This document shows positions 46,253 to 60,822 of a stretch of DNA of 64,000 nucleotides, one piece after another. Each line of letters opens with the position of its first letter. The stretch's first letter is position 1. The DNA lies in the NCBI RefSeq assembly GCF_036967215.1, contig NZ_CP146016.1, positions 2,605,337 to 2,669,336 of the forward strand, written 5' to 3'. The notes beneath the pieces are model-generated. The model ran no database searches, was not told where the DNA came from, and was given only the letters and a program-made list of their open reading frames with translations. The translations under genes were made by a program, and so were the position numbers. This DNA is from Sulfolobus tengchongensis (GTDB lineage Archaea > Thermoproteota > Thermoprotei_A > Sulfolobales > Sulfolobaceae).

Positions 46253-46675
46253 TCATCCCTTCATCGCTAAGAATAAACTTGATCTTGTAGCCTTTAATCC
46301 GGGCTCTCCATGCTCCACCTTCTTAGTAGTTATCGAGTACTCGCCTAAATAATGGCCTATCATCTCTGGAGTGACAGTAAACTCCACAAATTCTTTACCA
46401 TTATAAACAGCCATTTTAAGGCCAACCAACTCTGGTAATATAACCAAATCCCTTACATGTGTTTTTATAACCTTATTTATCTTACCTTCTCTCCTATATT
46501 TTCTTACTTTCTCTAAGAGGCGTCTTTGAGCATCAGTAAAACCACGTTTTAAAGATCTTCTTTGTCTTGAAGGTAAGAGCTTAATAAATTCGTCCATTGG
46601 CATATTTAATAATTCATCAATACTCTTTCCTCTGTATTTAAAGCTCTTCCATTCAGGCGGTATTTCTAATGACAT
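46253..46675 (-). CDS. rps19: 30S ribosomal protein S19
   Basis: A 140-residue S19p: [38 protein letters not shown] and [27 protein letters not shown]. Three bases before L22. Confidence 0.96.
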   Translation of the reverse strand: MSLEIPPEWKSFKYRGKSIDELLNMPMDEFIKLLPSRQRRSLKRGFTDAQRRLLEKVRKYRREGKINKVIKTHVRDLVILPELVGLKMAVYNGKEFVEFTVTPEMIGHYLGEYSITTKKVEHGEPGLKATRSSLFLAMKG

Positions 46676-46709
46676 CTATTAACACCTATCCCTTTTCCAT
46701 TTATAAAAT

Positions 46710-47426
46710 TCACTTACCCTCTTTCCTCCCTGTTCGTCTTGCCGCTATGTGCCCTACCTTTCTTCCAGGTGGCGCATTCCTAGATACTGTAGAAGGTCTG
46801 CTTACACTCTGATGCAATCCACCACCATGTGGATGGTCGACAACGTTCATCGCAACGCCTCTAACAATGGGCCATTTTTTAGCCTTTACCTTATACTTCC
46901 AATAGTTTGCCCCCGCTTTTAATAGAGGCTTCTCTGTTACGCCACCTCCTGCAATGACACCAACAGTTGCTCTAGCCTTATTTGAGACGGCTTTTATTTT
47001 ATCTGAAGGTAATTTAATTAATACCTTATCACCACTTTTACCTATCACAGTAGCATAAGAACCAGCACTTCTGGCATATTTACCTCCATCTCCAAAATTC
47101 TCTTCAATGTTACATACTACAGTACCCTCTGGCGCATCACCTATTTCTATAACATTACCATTAGCTATAGGAGAGCCTTTACCAAATTCAATTTTCTGAT
47201 TAACAGCAATTCCCTGCACTGCTTGCATTAAAAACTTAATACCATTCTCTAATTTTATTACGGCAACCGGTGCATTCATGCCGGGGTTGTGGACAATGTC
47301 TACTACTTTTCCAATGAAATGACCAGTTATATTAGGATATCTTACCTTACCTATCCTTAACCAACTAGGACTTCTAAATGTAGGAGAGCCTTTACCAGCT
47401 CTCTGTTGAAGCAACCTTTTACCCAA
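46710..47426 (-). CDS. rpl2: 50S ribosomal protein L2
   Basis: A 238-residue L2p essential for the peptidyl transferase centre: [33 protein letters not shown] and the conserved [13 protein letters not shown] with the functionally important His. Confidence 0.97.
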   Translation of the reverse strand: MGKRLLQQRAGKGSPTFRSPSWLRIGKVRYPNITGHFIGKVVDIVHNPGMNAPVAVIKLENGIKFLMQAVQGIAVNQKIEFGKGSPIANGNVIEIGDAPEGTVVCNIEENFGDGGKYARSAGSYATVIGKSGDKVLIKLPSDKIKAVSNKARATVGVIAGGGVTEKPLLKAGANYWKYKVKAKKWPIVRGVAMNVVDHPHGGGLHQSVSRPSTVSRNAPPGRKVGHIAARRTGRKEGK

Positions 47427-47437
47427 ACTACATCACC

Positions 47438-47683
47438 TTACAAAATACCTAACTTATGAGCTATATCACTGGCCTTATATTCTGGGGCCAACTTAACATA
47501 TGCTTTCTTATAGCCTTGAGGAGTTATAACGACATTAACCTTAATTACTTTCACTTCAAACATCTTCTCAACAGACCTTTTGATATCATTTTTAGTATCG
47601 TTTTTATCAACGATCAACGTAAGCGTGTTATAAGATTCGATTAACCTTAGCGCCTTCTCTGTTGCTAAAGCCATTTGGATCAT
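47438..47683 (-). CDS. rpl23: 50S ribosomal protein L23
   Basis: L23p, the docking site for SRP at the tunnel exit: TEKALRLIESYNTLTLIVDKNDTKNDIKRSVEKMFEVKVIKVNVV. Likely start Met4 (MALATEKAL, 47674), giving 78 residues. Confidence 0.95.
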   Translation of the reverse strand: MIQMALATEKALRLIESYNTLTLIVDKNDTKNDIKRSVEKMFEVKVIKVNVVITPQGYKKAYVKLAPEYKASDIAHKLGIL

Positions 47684-47684
47684 A

Positions 47685-48488
47685 CTAAACCACCAACCTT
47701 TTACTTAATCTACTATCTAAAATCTTTATGCTACTCTCAGTATAAATAGTGAGCCTACCCGGATGGGAACCTGGAGCTAAATGAATTACACTAAGATCAT
47801 TTGCGTTAACTATATCAACTCCCGCCAGATTCCTCGCAGCTTTAATTATAGGCACGTTCTTCTCATGTATAACCATCAATGGACCAACAGGCTCCTTATA
47901 TTTCCTTCCTCTCATTTTACCTTTTCCAGCCCTTATCCTTATTTTTTCCTTTACTCTTTCAATATCATCATAAACTCCTATTTTATTCAAAAATTCCTCT
48001 ACTTCTGCAGTAGTTTTCAAACCTACAATATCGTCTACAACTACTATAGGAAAACTTACTGAATCTTTAAACACATGTCCCCTAGACTTAATGAATAAGG
48101 CATCGGCAGTGGCACTTATCGCACTAATTACAGCTAAACTTTTTTCTTTACGATTTATCTCCTCTTCAATTTTTTTATCAACGGAAGGTGGAAAAGTTAA
48201 TCTTCCACCAACAGTGTTTGGAGCTAATGCGGCTTCTCCGGAATTCTTAACTCTAGGTACTCTAGCTAAACCAAGATTAATTCCAAAACTTTCCGCAGTT
48301 GTTCTCTTACCCGCCATAGGATCTCTTCCTTTTGGTTGTAATGAGTGTGTAAATTCCGATAAGAACGCTCTTCTTATAAGGTCTTTCCTTACAGGATAGG
48401 AAAAAAACAGCGGCAATTCTACTTGCTTCACCTTATTTCCGTTCTTATCTATAACATCTGCAACTTTTCTAACTAATTCTAAATACAT
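47685..48488 (-). CDS. rpl4: 50S ribosomal protein L4
   Basis: A 267-residue L4p (L1e) with the tunnel loop [25 protein letters not shown] and [21 protein letters not shown]. Six bases after L3. Confidence 0.96.
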   Translation of the reverse strand: MYLELVRKVADVIDKNGNKVKQVELPLFFSYPVRKDLIRRAFLSEFTHSLQPKGRDPMAGKRTTAESFGINLGLARVPRVKNSGEAALAPNTVGGRLTFPPSVDKKIEEEINRKEKSLAVISAISATADALFIKSRGHVFKDSVSFPIVVVDDIVGLKTTAEVEEFLNKIGVYDDIERVKEKIRIRAGKGKMRGRKYKEPVGPLMVIHEKNVPIIKAARNLAGVDIVNANDLSVIHLAPGSHPGRLTIYTESSIKILDSRLSKRLVV

Positions 48489-48494
48489 ATCCTC

Positions 48495-49550
48495 TCACCC
48501 TTGTTGGCTCAAAAGATTTACATAAGTTATTTTAGGTACCGTTTCAAACACATAGGATGGTCTAACGGGTTCTCTTAAAAATACTGGTCTTTTTTTAGGA
48601 CCTAATATGGAACCCTCTAGTAGAATGTACGTATTCCTAACTATGCCGTATCTAACAAAGCCACCTGCAGGATTTATCTCCTTAGGATCTTCACCAATTT
48701 TTATAATTCTCTTGTTATATTCAGTCCTTCTATGGAAACCTAACTGTCCTGGTTGAGGCGTATAGCTCGGTGTTCCTAAAGAAGGACCTCTAGTACCTAT
48801 CTTTCTACTTCCCTTTCTGTGTTTATGCCACCTAGGTAACTCAATTACGTTATATCTCTTTATTACTCCAGCGAAACCTTTCCCCTTAGTTACTCCAATT
48901 ACATCAACTAGTTGACCTTCTTTAAAAACATCTTTAATTGTGACTTCTTTCCCTAAAATGTTTAGAGCGTATTCTAATTGTGACTTCTTTTCTCCTCCAC
49001 CTATTTGTATTTCCACTAGATCTGGTTTTTTCTTACCTAATGATGGTATTTTCCTAGGTTGTGTCGCAACTAAAAGCCGAAAATAGATTATTTTATCTAA
49101 ATTAGATTTGATAATCTCCAACTTATTACTAAATTTTTCATCTAATTTCTTCTTACTTTCCTCATCCTTTAAAAAGGATGAAAGAGAAGGAATCCTTCTC
49201 CTGATGTCACCAAACTGTAAAGACAAAGAAGACCAATACTCAGTAATTACATTTGGCTCTCCTTTACCATCAATAACGTAAGCTCTTAACGCCAACGGAA
49301 TAATTGGAGGCACTTCTACCACTGTAACGGGCATATATATTTCTTTTCCATTAGTAGGAGAATTTGGCCAATCATCAACTAAGAAAACATGAGTCATTCC
49401 AACTTTATATCCTACAAATCCAAGTAATTTAGGGTTTTGTGAATTTATTTGAGGCCATGTCCTAGGTGTGGGTAATAACTCTGATGACCTCTTTCTAGGT
49501 CTGAGACCTGATGATCCACGTCTAGGTGAAGCTAACTTTCGATGACCCAT
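48495..49550 (-). CDS. rpl3: 50S ribosomal protein L3
   Basis: A 351-residue L3p in the long archaeal form: GHRKLASPRRGSSGLRPRKR, KLLGFVGYKVGMTHVFLVDD and KGKGFAGVIKRYNVIELPRWHKHRKGSRKIG, the loop near the peptidyl transferase centre. It is the first ribosomal gene of the minus-strand cluster, behind the promoter at 49592-49600. Confidence 0.97.
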   Translation of the reverse strand: MGHRKLASPRRGSSGLRPRKRSSELLPTPRTWPQINSQNPKLLGFVGYKVGMTHVFLVDDWPNSPTNGKEIYMPVTVVEVPPIIPLALRAYVIDGKGEPNVITEYWSSLSLQFGDIRRRIPSLSSFLKDEESKKKLDEKFSNKLEIIKSNLDKIIYFRLLVATQPRKIPSLGKKKPDLVEIQIGGGEKKSQLEYALNILGKEVTIKDVFKEGQLVDVIGVTKGKGFAGVIKRYNVIELPRWHKHRKGSRKIGTRGPSLGTPSYTPQPGQLGFHRRTEYNKRIIKIGEDPKEINPAGGFVRYGIVRNTYILLEGSILGPKKRPVFLREPVRPSYVFETVPKITYVNLLSQQG

Positions 49551-49591
49551 TATTAATCCCCGCTGATTGCTATTTCACCTATCACTAAAGA

Positions 49592-49600
49592 GTTATAAAT
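49592..49600 (-). promoter_or_regulatory. Promoter candidate of the L3 ribosomal cluster
   Basis: ATTTATAAC on the minus strand lies about 42-50 bases before the L3 ATG and directly abuts the stop codon of the upstream methyltransferase. An AGGTGA Shine-Dalgarno-like sequence occurs in the short leader. It is the best start point for the 13-kb minus-strand cluster. Confidence 0.5.
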
Positions 49601-50347
49601 CTAACTTAACAAGAGGTTTAAGATAGATAGGGAATAAGCTAGTGCTTCTTCAACCCTTACATCAGAGACGCCTTGTTTAATTACAAAATTATAAGACTTT
49701 TCTAAATATTGCTTACCTAGATTATGTAACAAATTCCCAGTAGGCTGCCCAATAACTAATGTTAAACCAGACCTCTTATATAAATTTACTATTTCTTCCA
49801 TATTTTTTAAAGGATTCTTTCCACTTCTGCTCGCTATTATCAAATTTTCGAAATTAAATATATTTTTAAATTCTATAAATTCGTTTTTCACTCCGTTATA
49901 GTACAAATTATTATAAGGTACATAGTCTAGCTTTAATGAATCAGTAATTAGAATAGCTTTTAGATCGGGATTTAATTTTGTATTTATTCCAAAATCACCT
50001 TTGTGCCCTATTCTTATCTCGCCCTCTGTAATCTGCCTAAAAATAAGGTGCGAAGGAAGAGTTACAGGCTCCATTATACCAACCTTTTTTAAATTCTTAC
50101 TATAGGGAATATACTTTTTGAGATAAGGTGGCGATAATGTATACCTAGTTATCTCTGTGATTATTTTAGCTATTCTTTCAGATTTGGGAGAGTCCTTTAT
50201 CCAGTAGATTTTATTGACTCTAAATGTATTTGTAACTCTGAGAATAAATGAAAGCTTCAATGTAATTTCGAGAAGTGTGTTTTCTATATCAAAAGTTGAC
50301 ATAAAAAGAACTACATTTAGCGGCTTATAACGTGAAAAAGGAAACAT
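49601..50347 (-). CDS. SPOUT-domain RNA methyltransferase (COG2106/C9orf114-like)
   Basis: The 248-residue protein resembles archaeal DUF171/COG2106 proteins, which carry a SPOUT knot split by an OB-like insert: LKLSFILRVTNTFRVNKIYWIKDS, PPYLKKYIPYSKNLKKVGIMEPV, GEIRIGHKGDFGIN, and the SAM-binding knot LTLVIGQPTGNLLHNLG near the C-terminus. The family commonly precedes L3 in archaea, suggesting an rRNA target (inference). One base overlaps ileS. Confidence 0.82.
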   Translation of the reverse strand: MFPFSRYKPLNVVLFMSTFDIENTLLEITLKLSFILRVTNTFRVNKIYWIKDSPKSERIAKIITEITRYTLSPPYLKKYIPYSKNLKKVGIMEPVTLPSHLIFRQITEGEIRIGHKGDFGINTKLNPDLKAILITDSLKLDYVPYNNLYYNGVKNEFIEFKNIFNFENLIIASRSGKNPLKNMEEIVNLYKRSGLTLVIGQPTGNLLHNLGKQYLEKSYNFVIKQGVSDVRVEEALAYSLSILNLLLS

Positions 50348-53300
50348 TATGTAGCCTTCTTAATTCCTATTATATAAGACTCTCCTTCTATATCCCAATC
50401 CAATACGAGATCTCCCTTTGCCTCACCTAAAGTTAGAGTATTAGCCCTAGTCTCATTTTTGATATATTCTTCCCATCTCTTTATAATATAAACTCTCTCC
50501 TCTGGGGCTTTTATGCTAATCTCGATGTAATCAACCACGTTTAGCTTCAGTTGTTTTCTCATGAACTGTACTCTTCTGATTATGTCTCTGACTAACCCTT
50601 CCTCCTCTTCTTTCTCTGAAATCTCTTTACTTATAACTATTATACCTTTGTTAAACCTCGATGAGACATAACCCTCGATGGTCTCTTCTGAGATAGAAAC
50701 GTGCGAACTATTAATTACTATGTCCATTTCATCGACTTTAACAATGTGTTGCTTTTTAGTAAGTATATCTTTAGCTACTAAATCGCTGTTACTACTAATA
50801 TAGGCTAATATCTTAGGTGCAAGACTTCTATATTCTTTCCCTATAACTGACTTGTTTGGCTCAACCTTATATTTACTAAATCTTCTAAATTCTTCAATTT
50901 TATTTATTTCTAGATCCTTGACGTTTAATAATGATAGCAAAACGTCTTTTATTTTACTAACTTGAAGAATAATATTTTCATCCTCTAGGAATATATACAT
51001 CTTCGATAAAGGCCATCTCAACTTTAGCCCAGCTTTAGCTCTAGCATTTAATGCTGCTTCACTTATCTCTCTAGCAAGCTCAAAAGCTTTCTCTAGTTCA
51101 CTATCAATTAACCTCTCATCATAATTGCCAATAACTTCCATTGAGACGGATTCTTTTGAATCAACTACAAATGACTTATAAATTTTCTCCGATATAAATG
51201 GAATTATTGTAGAAGCTAATATAATCCAATTCTTCAATATGTGATAAAGAATATAATACATCGCTATCTTATCTTGAGTGTATCCTTCCATCCACGCTCT
51301 TTTCCTTATTAGCCTTATATAAAACCTACTAACATCCTCCACTATGAAGTTCATTAGGTAATTAGCCAATTCATGAACCTTGTAATTTTTCATAGCTTCA
51401 TTTACTTTCATTAATATTGAATTAAACCTAGATAATATCCATAAGTCTTCTAATTTGGCATATTTTATTACATCCTCTAATTTATATTTAGTAGGATCAA
51501 AGTTATCTAAATTCATATACATTGAAGCAAAAACATATGTATTCCAGATTATTTGTAAGTCCCTTTTAGTAAGTTCTAATGCTCTCCACGAAAATCTAGC
51601 ATCCTCCCAAGTAGTATTTCTAAGTAGCCATAGACGTAGTATATCTCTACCATATTGTTGAATCACTACTGAAGGTTCAACGTAATTCCCTAGACTTTTA
51701 TGCATCTCTCTGCCTTGCTCGTCAAGCATGAAACCGTGAACTAATACCGAAACATATGGCGCTTTATCTAATAATATCATTCCGGATCTAAGTAAGCTAA
51801 AGAACCAACCCCTTAATTGATCATGTCCTTCCAAAACTAAGTCTACTGGACCTAATTCCTTCCACTTTTCTTGCCAATCTTTACCTAAACTGGCAAAGAA
51901 GGCAACCCCACTATCAAACCATACATCAGCTACATCAGAAATTCTTTTTGCAACTCCTCCACATTTATTACATTTTACCCTTACGTTATCTATCCATGGT
52001 CTATGCAAATCGTTGGGAATTGGATCAATCGCAACGTTTTCCAATTCTTCCTTACTTCCTACTACTATAATGTTGCCACATTTCTCACAAATCCAAATTG
52101 GGAGAGGAGTCCCCCAGAACCTCTGCCTACTTATAACCCAATCCCTAAGTTCTTTAACCATATTAGATATTCTGGATTTCCCCCACTCAGGAATCCAATT
52201 AACTTTCTCTATTTCATTAAGCATCTCGGTCTTTATTTTAGTAACTTTGATGAACCACTGATCTATAGCCCTAAGTATTAATGGAGTCTTACATCTCCAA
52301 CAAACTGGATAACGATGAACTATTTTTCCTTCAAAGAATAATGCATTGCGTTCCTTTAAATCATTAATAATAATTTCAGACGCTTCTCTAACTTTTAATC
52401 CCTTATATTTTCCGCCCATCTCAGTAAACTCTCCTCGATCGTTTACAAACATTACAACTGGAAAACCGTATCTTTGACCAATCGCAAAATCCTCTTCACC
52501 ATGACCGGTAGCACCATGGACAAGCCCAGTACCCTCACTTAAGGTGACTATCTCACCTGCATCCACTACTTGATGAAAATCATCTAACTTACTCTGCGCA
52601 TTTACTACATCTCTTAATGGATGTTCATATTTTAATCCAAGTAGTTCTTCACCCTTATACGTTCTAAGTATTTTATATTTAGTAACACCTGCTTCTTGCA
52701 TAACTGCCTCTATACGATCCTTAGCAATAACTAGGACTTCTCCATTAATCTCAACGTCAGCATAAATGTAATCCTTATTTATCATTACGAATACATTAGA
52801 GGGTATAGTCCAAGGTGTAGTAGTCCATATTAATAGATATTTGTTTTTCTCGTTCTTGACTTTAAACTTAACATAAATTGATGGATCTTCTAGATCTTTA
52901 TATTCTGAAACCTCATAGTCTGATAGAGTGGTTTCGCATCTGGGACACCAATGTAGAACTGCGGTACCTTTACTTAGCATACCTTTTTCAAATGCTTTCT
53001 TAATTACACTCCATGAAGAACTTATATAAGAAGGATCAAGTGTGTAATATGGATTTTCCCAATCCATAAATACTCCTACATCCTTAAAACTTTGCGTCAT
53101 CTTAGAGGCGTTTGACAGCGCAAATTCTCTGCATTTATTAATGAAATTCTCTACACCTATTTTATCAATGATCTCCTGCTTATTCGATATACCTAATTGT
53201 TTCTCAGTGGCAACTTCTATAGGTAGACCATGAGTATCATAACCGGGCTGATCATGAACTTTTTTTCCTAACAACCTTTCATATCGCAATATGCAATCCT

Positions 53301-53499
53301 TTATGACTTTATTCCATATTGTCCCTATGTGAGGAACTGGACTTGAAGGATATGGTGGCCCATCTATAAACAAGAATTTATCTTTTCTCTTGTTTACTTC
53401 GCTCTTTAATTTATTGTAAATCCTATTTTTATCCCAATATGCTATTATTTCTTCTTCAATTTTTTTGGGATCATAACTGCCAGTAAGAGGCTTTACCAC
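50347..53499 (-). CDS. ileS: Isoleucyl-tRNA synthetase
   Basis: This 1050-residue class I synthetase has the HIGH-box variant [12 protein letters not shown], the CP1 editing entry [14 protein letters not shown] variant [24 protein letters not shown], and zinc-type CysXXCys pairs (CWRCKT, CEKCGN, CNKCGG). The C-terminus is the anticodon-binding domain ([22 protein letters not shown]). The start is GTG at 53499. A TATA-like TTTTTATAAAC lies about 45 bases upstream. Confidence 0.96.
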   Translation of the reverse strand: MVKPLTGSYDPKKIEEEIIAYWDKNRIYNKLKSEVNKRKDKFLFIDGPPYPSSPVPHIGTIWNKVIKDCILRYERLLGKKVHDQPGYDTHGLPIEVATEKQLGISNKQEIIDKIGVENFINKCREFALSNASKMTQSFKDVGVFMDWENPYYTLDPSYISSSWSVIKKAFEKGMLSKGTAVLHWCPRCETTLSDYEVSEYKDLEDPSIYVKFKVKNEKNKYLLIWTTTPWTIPSNVFVMINKDYIYADVEINGEVLVIAKDRIEAVMQEAGVTKYKILRTYKGEELLGLKYEHPLRDVVNAQSKLDDFHQVVDAGEIVTLSEGTGLVHGATGHGEEDFAIGQRYGFPVVMFVNDRGEFTEMGGKYKGLKVREASEIIINDLKERNALFFEGKIVHRYPVCWRCKTPLILRAIDQWFIKVTKIKTEMLNEIEKVNWIPEWGKSRISNMVKELRDWVISRQRFWGTPLPIWICEKCGNIIVVGSKEELENVAIDPIPNDLHRPWIDNVRVKCNKCGGVAKRISDVADVWFDSGVAFFASLGKDWQEKWKELGPVDLVLEGHDQLRGWFFSLLRSGMILLDKAPYVSVLVHGFMLDEQGREMHKSLGNYVEPSVVIQQYGRDILRLWLLRNTTWEDARFSWRALELTKRDLQIIWNTYVFASMYMNLDNFDPTKYKLEDVIKYAKLEDLWILSRFNSILMKVNEAMKNYKVHELANYLMNFIVEDVSRFYIRLIRKRAWMEGYTQDKIAMYYILYHILKNWIILASTIIPFISEKIYKSFVVDSKESVSMEVIGNYDERLIDSELEKAFELAREISEAALNARAKAGLKLRWPLSKMYIFLEDENIILQVSKIKDVLLSLLNVKDLEINKIEEFRRFSKYKVEPNKSVIGKEYRSLAPKILAYISSNSDLVAKDILTKKQHIVKVDEMDIVINSSHVSISEETIEGYVSSRFNKGIIVISKEISEKEEEEGLVRDIIRRVQFMRKQLKLNVVDYIEISIKAPEERVYIIKRWEEYIKNETRANTLTLGEAKGDLVLDWDIEGESYIIGIKKAT

Positions 53500-53609
53500 G
53501 GTAGATAATTTAACTCACCATACCTTATTAAACCTAAATGAGTTTATAAAAATTAAATCCCGTACTCTAATTAGAAGAATATCAACAATTCTTACTATTT
53601 ACCATTATA

Positions 53610-54623
53610 TCATACTATGTGATTATATATGTCATCTATCATGTCCTTTAATTTAGCATTACCACCAACATCTGGCGTTAATTTATCTCCCTTTTTATAG
53701 ACTTCTATTATGGAGTTCTCTAAAGATCTTGATGCTAGCATGTACTTCTGATCATTAGATAGTTCGTACATTCTATTAAACATCATCGAAATAGATAATA
53801 AGAACGCAGTAGGATTAACTATACCTTTACCTGCAATATCAAAAGCTGCTCCATGTACTGGTTCAAACATTGACTTCTTATCACCAATATTCGCTGACGG
53901 TGCTAATCCAAGACTTCCTGCTATCTGGCTAGCTTCGTCACTTAATATATCACCATATACATTAGTAGTAACTATTACATCAAATCTCGTTGGATCTCTC
54001 ACTAAATTGGCAGCAGCTGCATCAACGTACATCTCCTCAAAATTTACTCTACCCTTTAATACTTCTCTACAAACACTTGCAAAAAGACCGTCAGTAACTC
54101 TCATAACATTAGCTTTATGTACACACGTAACTTTACGACGTCTCATTAAAGCATAATTTAGTGCAACATTAACTATTCTTCTAGACGCGTACTCGGTGAT
54201 CACTTTAATGGCTATAGCAACTCCATTAGACGCTAAGAATTCAAACCCTTTATACAAATCCTCAGTATTCTCTCTCACTATTAATAAATCCACATTAGAA
54301 TATCTTGACTGCACATTAGGTAAGGATTTTGCAGGCCTAATATTCGCGTACATATCATACATTTGTCTTAACTTAACTACAACATCCATAGCACTTTCTC
54401 CTACAGGACCTTTCAAGATCATGTCTGCCTTATCTATAACATTTAAGGTTTGTTTAGGTAAAGCTTCGCCATATTTGCTTAACGCTATATCCCCTGCCTC
54501 CACCTCAATTAAGTTGATATTTAAATTATATTTTTCTATCAATTTAGCAATAATTTTCTTGCTCTCGGCATATAATTCTTGACCCACTCCGTCCCCTGGA
54601 ATTACAGCTATCTGAAAAGTCAT
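53610..54623 (-). CDS. leuB: 3-isopropylmalate dehydrogenase
   Basis: A 337-residue beta-decarboxylating dehydrogenase: IAVIPGDGVGQEL, LIVRENTEDLYKGFE (substrate loop), VTCVHKANVMR (catalytic Lys), VYGDILSDEASQIAGSLG and FEPVHGAAFDIAGKG. It closely resembles the Sulfolobus LeuB I remember, which acts in leucine synthesis with NAD. Homoisocitrate or isocitrate dehydrogenase are related alternatives but match less well. No other leu gene is nearby. Confidence 0.87.
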   Translation of the reverse strand: MTFQIAVIPGDGVGQELYAESKKIIAKLIEKYNLNINLIEVEAGDIALSKYGEALPKQTLNVIDKADMILKGPVGESAMDVVVKLRQMYDMYANIRPAKSLPNVQSRYSNVDLLIVRENTEDLYKGFEFLASNGVAIAIKVITEYASRRIVNVALNYALMRRRKVTCVHKANVMRVTDGLFASVCREVLKGRVNFEEMYVDAAAANLVRDPTRFDVIVTTNVYGDILSDEASQIAGSLGLAPSANIGDKKSMFEPVHGAAFDIAGKGIVNPTAFLLSISMMFNRMYELSNDQKYMLASRSLENSIIEVYKKGDKLTPDVGGNAKLKDMIDDIYNHIV

Positions 54624-54635
54624 ATGTAAAGAAAA

Positions 54636-55226
54636 CTAGTCTAGCTTAAAACCTTTTGATTTCACTTTGTTCTCTACTTCCTCTAAAAGATTAGCGGTAT
54701 ACGGAGATGTTCGCTTCACAACGCTGAATTCATAGCTTAGAATATTAATAAGTCTTTGCAGTTCACTACCCTTATATATGTCTAACCTAGTATAATTCAC
54801 AAGCAGATCAACTGAAATAAAAGCTCCTCTATTATAAGCAGTAGGTACAGTAATAGAATTTACCTCTAAATCAAATGGATTAACGGAAAATACGGACGGA
54901 TCGCCATTAGAAATCCTTGTACATTCAGCATATATTATATTTAAATTCTTAAGTATAGGTAAATTATACTCGTTATCTATATCAAAGTTTATTTTCTCTA
55001 ATATAGATAAAATAAAATAACTGGTATCAAGCGTAATATGTATAGAACATCTATTATTTTTCTCTAAATTAGCGAAAGTTAAGGTATTTTTATATATTCT
55101 AAAATTAAGCTCGTTTCCATTGACTATTATACCAAGTGGCTTTATTATCGGCTTTATCCCAGAGGTGCCTACTAACACCTCGTATATCCCGTCATGCGGA
55201 AAGAACATTTTTAAGAACTTCTTCAT
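54636..55226 (-). CDS. DUF447-family protein, flavin-reductase-like split barrel
   Basis: The 196-residue protein begins FFPHDGIYEVLVGTSGIKPIIKPLGIIVNGNEL and continues FRIYKNTLTFANLEKNNRCSIHITLD, typical of archaeal DUF447 proteins related to FMN-binding split barrels. PTAYNRGAFISVDLLVNYTRLDI follows. Function unproven; many archaeal genomes place DUF447 near cofactor or leucine genes. It is 12 bases from leuB and diverges from the peptidase gene by 9 bases. Confidence 0.75.
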   Translation of the reverse strand: MKKFLKMFFPHDGIYEVLVGTSGIKPIIKPLGIIVNGNELNFRIYKNTLTFANLEKNNRCSIHITLDTSYFILSILEKINFDIDNEYNLPILKNLNIIYAECTRISNGDPSVFSVNPFDLEVNSITVPTAYNRGAFISVDLLVNYTRLDIYKGSELQRLINILSYEFSVVKRTSPYTANLLEEVENKVKSKGFKLD

Positions 55227-55235
55227 AAATCATTT

Positions 55236-56711
55236 ATGTTACTAGAACGTCTAAAAGCCTTATCTAAATATGACGAAATAATAACAGGATCTAGCGCTGA
55301 AATAAAAATTGTAAGAGAGATTAAAAAAATTTTGGAGGAAAAAAGCGATGAGATTAGAACTACACCAATTAGAGTACTTAATTGGGAGCAGAAAGATCTT
55401 CTCTTTGAATGTGAGTCAAAAATTATAGATGCTCTAGCATTACCTTACTCATTGTCTATAGATATTGAAGCAAATATAATAAATAATTTCCAAGAATGTA
55501 ATGAAAGAAGCTTTATAAAAATAAAAATAGAAAATTTATACGAGATCAATAAGCTCTATATTAAAGCAGTTGAAAGTAAATGTGCGGGAATTATCTTTTC
55601 TCTGGATAATGAAAAAAGAAAATTTGTAATAAAATATGGGGATCTGATAAACTATAAACCCAGCTACCCCCCTCCTATACCAGCAATATACGTCAGAGAA
55701 AACGATTTTATTAATGTCAAAGGAAAATGCAGATTATTGCTAAAAACTGATATAAATCCGTTTGCTACGGGTTATATAATTGAAGGAATTAAAAATTCAA
55801 AAGATGAGAATAAAGTTATACATATCACCGCACATCATGACCACTGGTTTAAAGGAGAAAGAGACAATCTCTTAGCAGTAGCTTTAATGCCAGAATTATA
55901 CTCTAATCTTTATGAAACGCATTTAATTACATTTACTGCAGAAGAATCAGGTTCTGTTTACTTCTCCACGTTCTCATGGTCACATGGCTCTAGAGAGTTC
56001 TTAAGGAATTATAATAAGGACATACACAATATAATAATGAATATCAATTTGGATAACATAAGTGAAGAGGACATAATAATAAAGGCCCTGCCTGGACTTT
56101 CAGCTTTCTCTAAAAAATATTTTAGTAATATAGTAACCACACCAGAAATTTATAGTGATGGGTACTCTTATGTAAAGAGAGGAATCCCGAGCATAACAAT
56201 AGAAAGCCTAGGTAACACGCATTATCATGGAGAGTATGACATAATAGATAAGGGGGACAATAAAGCTCTGATTAATGCTAACATTATAATAAATAGTATA
56301 AATAGAATGATTAATGAAAATATAGAATATAAATTGGAAGAAATGCAAGAACAATTAAAGGAAGATATGAAATCATTACCAGTCAAACTAAAATCATATC
56401 TGGTCAATACCATAGATCTACTAGAAAAGAATTCAATAGAGATGTATAGAAATATCTTGAGTTTTTATGGTGGAGTGTTATCTCTTGATAAACCATACGC
56501 TAAAGTTGAGTTATTTCATAAGATTAGAGGACTAGATGAGGCAAAGAACAGTAAAGATACCGTATGCATAGAAGACTTAGGTTGTATAAGAAAATTGAGA
56601 AATGATGAGATATATAGCAGATATTACTCATATTACATTAATGAATTAAAAGAAATAATAGTGACAGAGTACATTGACAAATTATATCTATTGTTAAAGA
56701 AACTCCTCTAG
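55236..56711 (+). CDS. M28-family zinc peptidase
   Basis: The 491-residue protein has a PA-like middle segment (CAGIIFSLDNEKRKF...PPIPAIYVREND) and an M28 catalytic domain: HITAHHDHWFKGERDN (zinc His and bridging Asp), TFTAEESGS (Glu-Glu), NLDNIS and the last zinc His in GNTHYHGEYD. Probably an aminopeptidase; no signal peptide is visible, so cytosolic. It is convergent with the HAD gene, overlapping by 18 bases. Confidence 0.83.
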   Translation: MLLERLKALSKYDEIITGSSAEIKIVREIKKILEEKSDEIRTTPIRVLNWEQKDLLFECESKIIDALALPYSLSIDIEANIINNFQECNERSFIKIKIENLYEINKLYIKAVESKCAGIIFSLDNEKRKFVIKYGDLINYKPSYPPPIPAIYVRENDFINVKGKCRLLLKTDINPFATGYIIEGIKNSKDENKVIHITAHHDHWFKGERDNLLAVALMPELYSNLYETHLITFTAEESGSVYFSTFSWSHGSREFLRNYNKDIHNIIMNINLDNISEEDIIIKALPGLSAFSKKYFSNIVTTPEIYSDGYSYVKRGIPSITIESLGNTHYHGEYDIIDKGDNKALINANIIINSINRMINENIEYKLEEMQEQLKEDMKSLPVKLKSYLVNTIDLLEKNSIEMYRNILSFYGGVLSLDKPYAKVELFHKIRGLDEAKNSKDTVCIEDLGCIRKLRNDEIYSRYYSYYINELKEIIVTEYIDKLYLLLKKLL

Positions 56712-57427
56712 TTGAGTAAGGCTAGATATGACAAAATCTGCGTAAAGTTCAGCATCTTTAATCTTACCCTCTCTATCCATAAGTACACTAATCATATTGG
56801 CCTTTTTAGCAGCTAGGCAATCTTTTATTGGTTCGTCCCCGACAAATACACATGTGTTTGGTGGTACTGAAAGTCTCTCACATGCTACTATAAATGGTTC
56901 TAGATTAGGCTTTGGCCTTATACCACCCTCTCCAGCTATTATTATCACATCAAATTTATTTATTTGAGGAAAGTTAGCCAATCTCTTATTTTTGTTCCCG
57001 CCTTCTCCATCACTGTTAGTAATTATACCCAATTTATATCCCTTACTATCTAAATATTCTATAATTTCATTTGCGTCCTCGTAAGGTTCTACTTGGCTTG
57101 CTATAGACCAATAAAGGTTAGTCCAATCATAAAGTTGAGTTCTATCCACATAATTAATGTTTAACGCTCTCAGTACACTTTCCCACCATTTATTTCTATT
57201 ATATTCACCCTCTCTATCCAGTCTACTACTCTCAGCCTCAACTAATTTTTTAATTATATTTATATCTAACTCTTGATTATAATTCTCTTTTATATAAATA
57301 TATATATCTTTACTTACTGCATCTAATGCTTCCTTAGCCTTAGAACTAAAATTAACTAGCGTATCATCAAAATCAAAAAGTACTGCCTTTACATTATTGA
57401 ATATTTTATAGTTAACTGACAATTTAC

Positions 57428-57431
<4 letters not shown>
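56694..57431 (-). CDS. HAD-superfamily hydrolase
   Basis: This 245-residue phosphatase-type HAD protein has motif [13 protein letters not shown] (nucleophile and acid Asp), a helical cap, motif [12 protein letters not shown], a motif III Lys (IRPKPN) and motif [13 protein letters not shown]. Substrate unknown; the sequence group includes 2-haloacid dehalogenase-like and phosphoglycolate phosphatase-like enzymes. It starts inside the EF-2 stop (4-base overlap). Confidence 0.87.
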
Positions 57432-59638
<2,207 letters not shown>

Positions 59639-59715
59639 ATGAAATCACCAACTTCTTGCTCTTAAACTACTCAGACCCATATTAAAAGGTAATGCTTAGA
59701 AAGAGACTAAAAAAT

Positions 59716-60420
<705 letters not shown>

Positions 60421-60441
60421 AACATTATTAAGTTAAGCCAT

Positions 60442-60822
60442 TTAGGCTTTTATACCTGTTTGGCCACCTTGTGGATAATATTTCGATAGCATTTCATTTA
60501 TTTTAGTTTGTAAGTCCTCTAATTGTTTTCTTAAAATACCCTCTTGTTTCTGATATGTTCTAGATCTGAGTTCTAGCAACTCTTTTCTATCATTGAGTTC
60601 CTTTTCTACTGACGCTTTATCTGATTTAACTAATAAGTTACCTACAATTTTATATATAGCAGTTTCTGCAGTGAGATTGGCTAGTTCTTCTAAAACCCTA
60701 TTTATCTCTCGTAATTCATTTTCTATTGCTGATTTCTCTAATAACAGCCTATCCAACTGATCTTTTAATTGTTGAAATTTAGCTAATTGAGCTTGAACTT
60801 CTGGAGGTAATTTTTCAGCCAC
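60442..60822 (-). CDS. pfdB: Prefoldin subunit beta
   Basis: A 126-residue prefoldin beta: N-terminal coiled coil ([29 protein letters not shown]), central beta hairpin ([15 protein letters not shown]) and C-terminal coiled coil. It forms the chaperone hexamer with the alpha subunit, handing clients to the thermosome. Overlaps pcc1 by 8 bases. Confidence 0.95.
   Translation of the reverse strand: MAEKLPPEVQAQLAKFQQLKDQLDRLLLEKSAIENELREINRVLEELANLTAETAIYKIVGNLLVKSDKASVEKELNDRKELLELRSRTYQKQEGILRKQLEDLQTKINEMLSKYYPQGGQTGIKA

Noticed and set aside
53610-54623. Homoisocitrate or isocitrate dehydrogenase instead of LeuB
   Set aside because: The whole sequence follows the remembered Sulfolobus LeuB closely (RENTEDLYKG, ASQIAGSLGLAPSANIG); the alternatives fit less well, though substrate was not tested.
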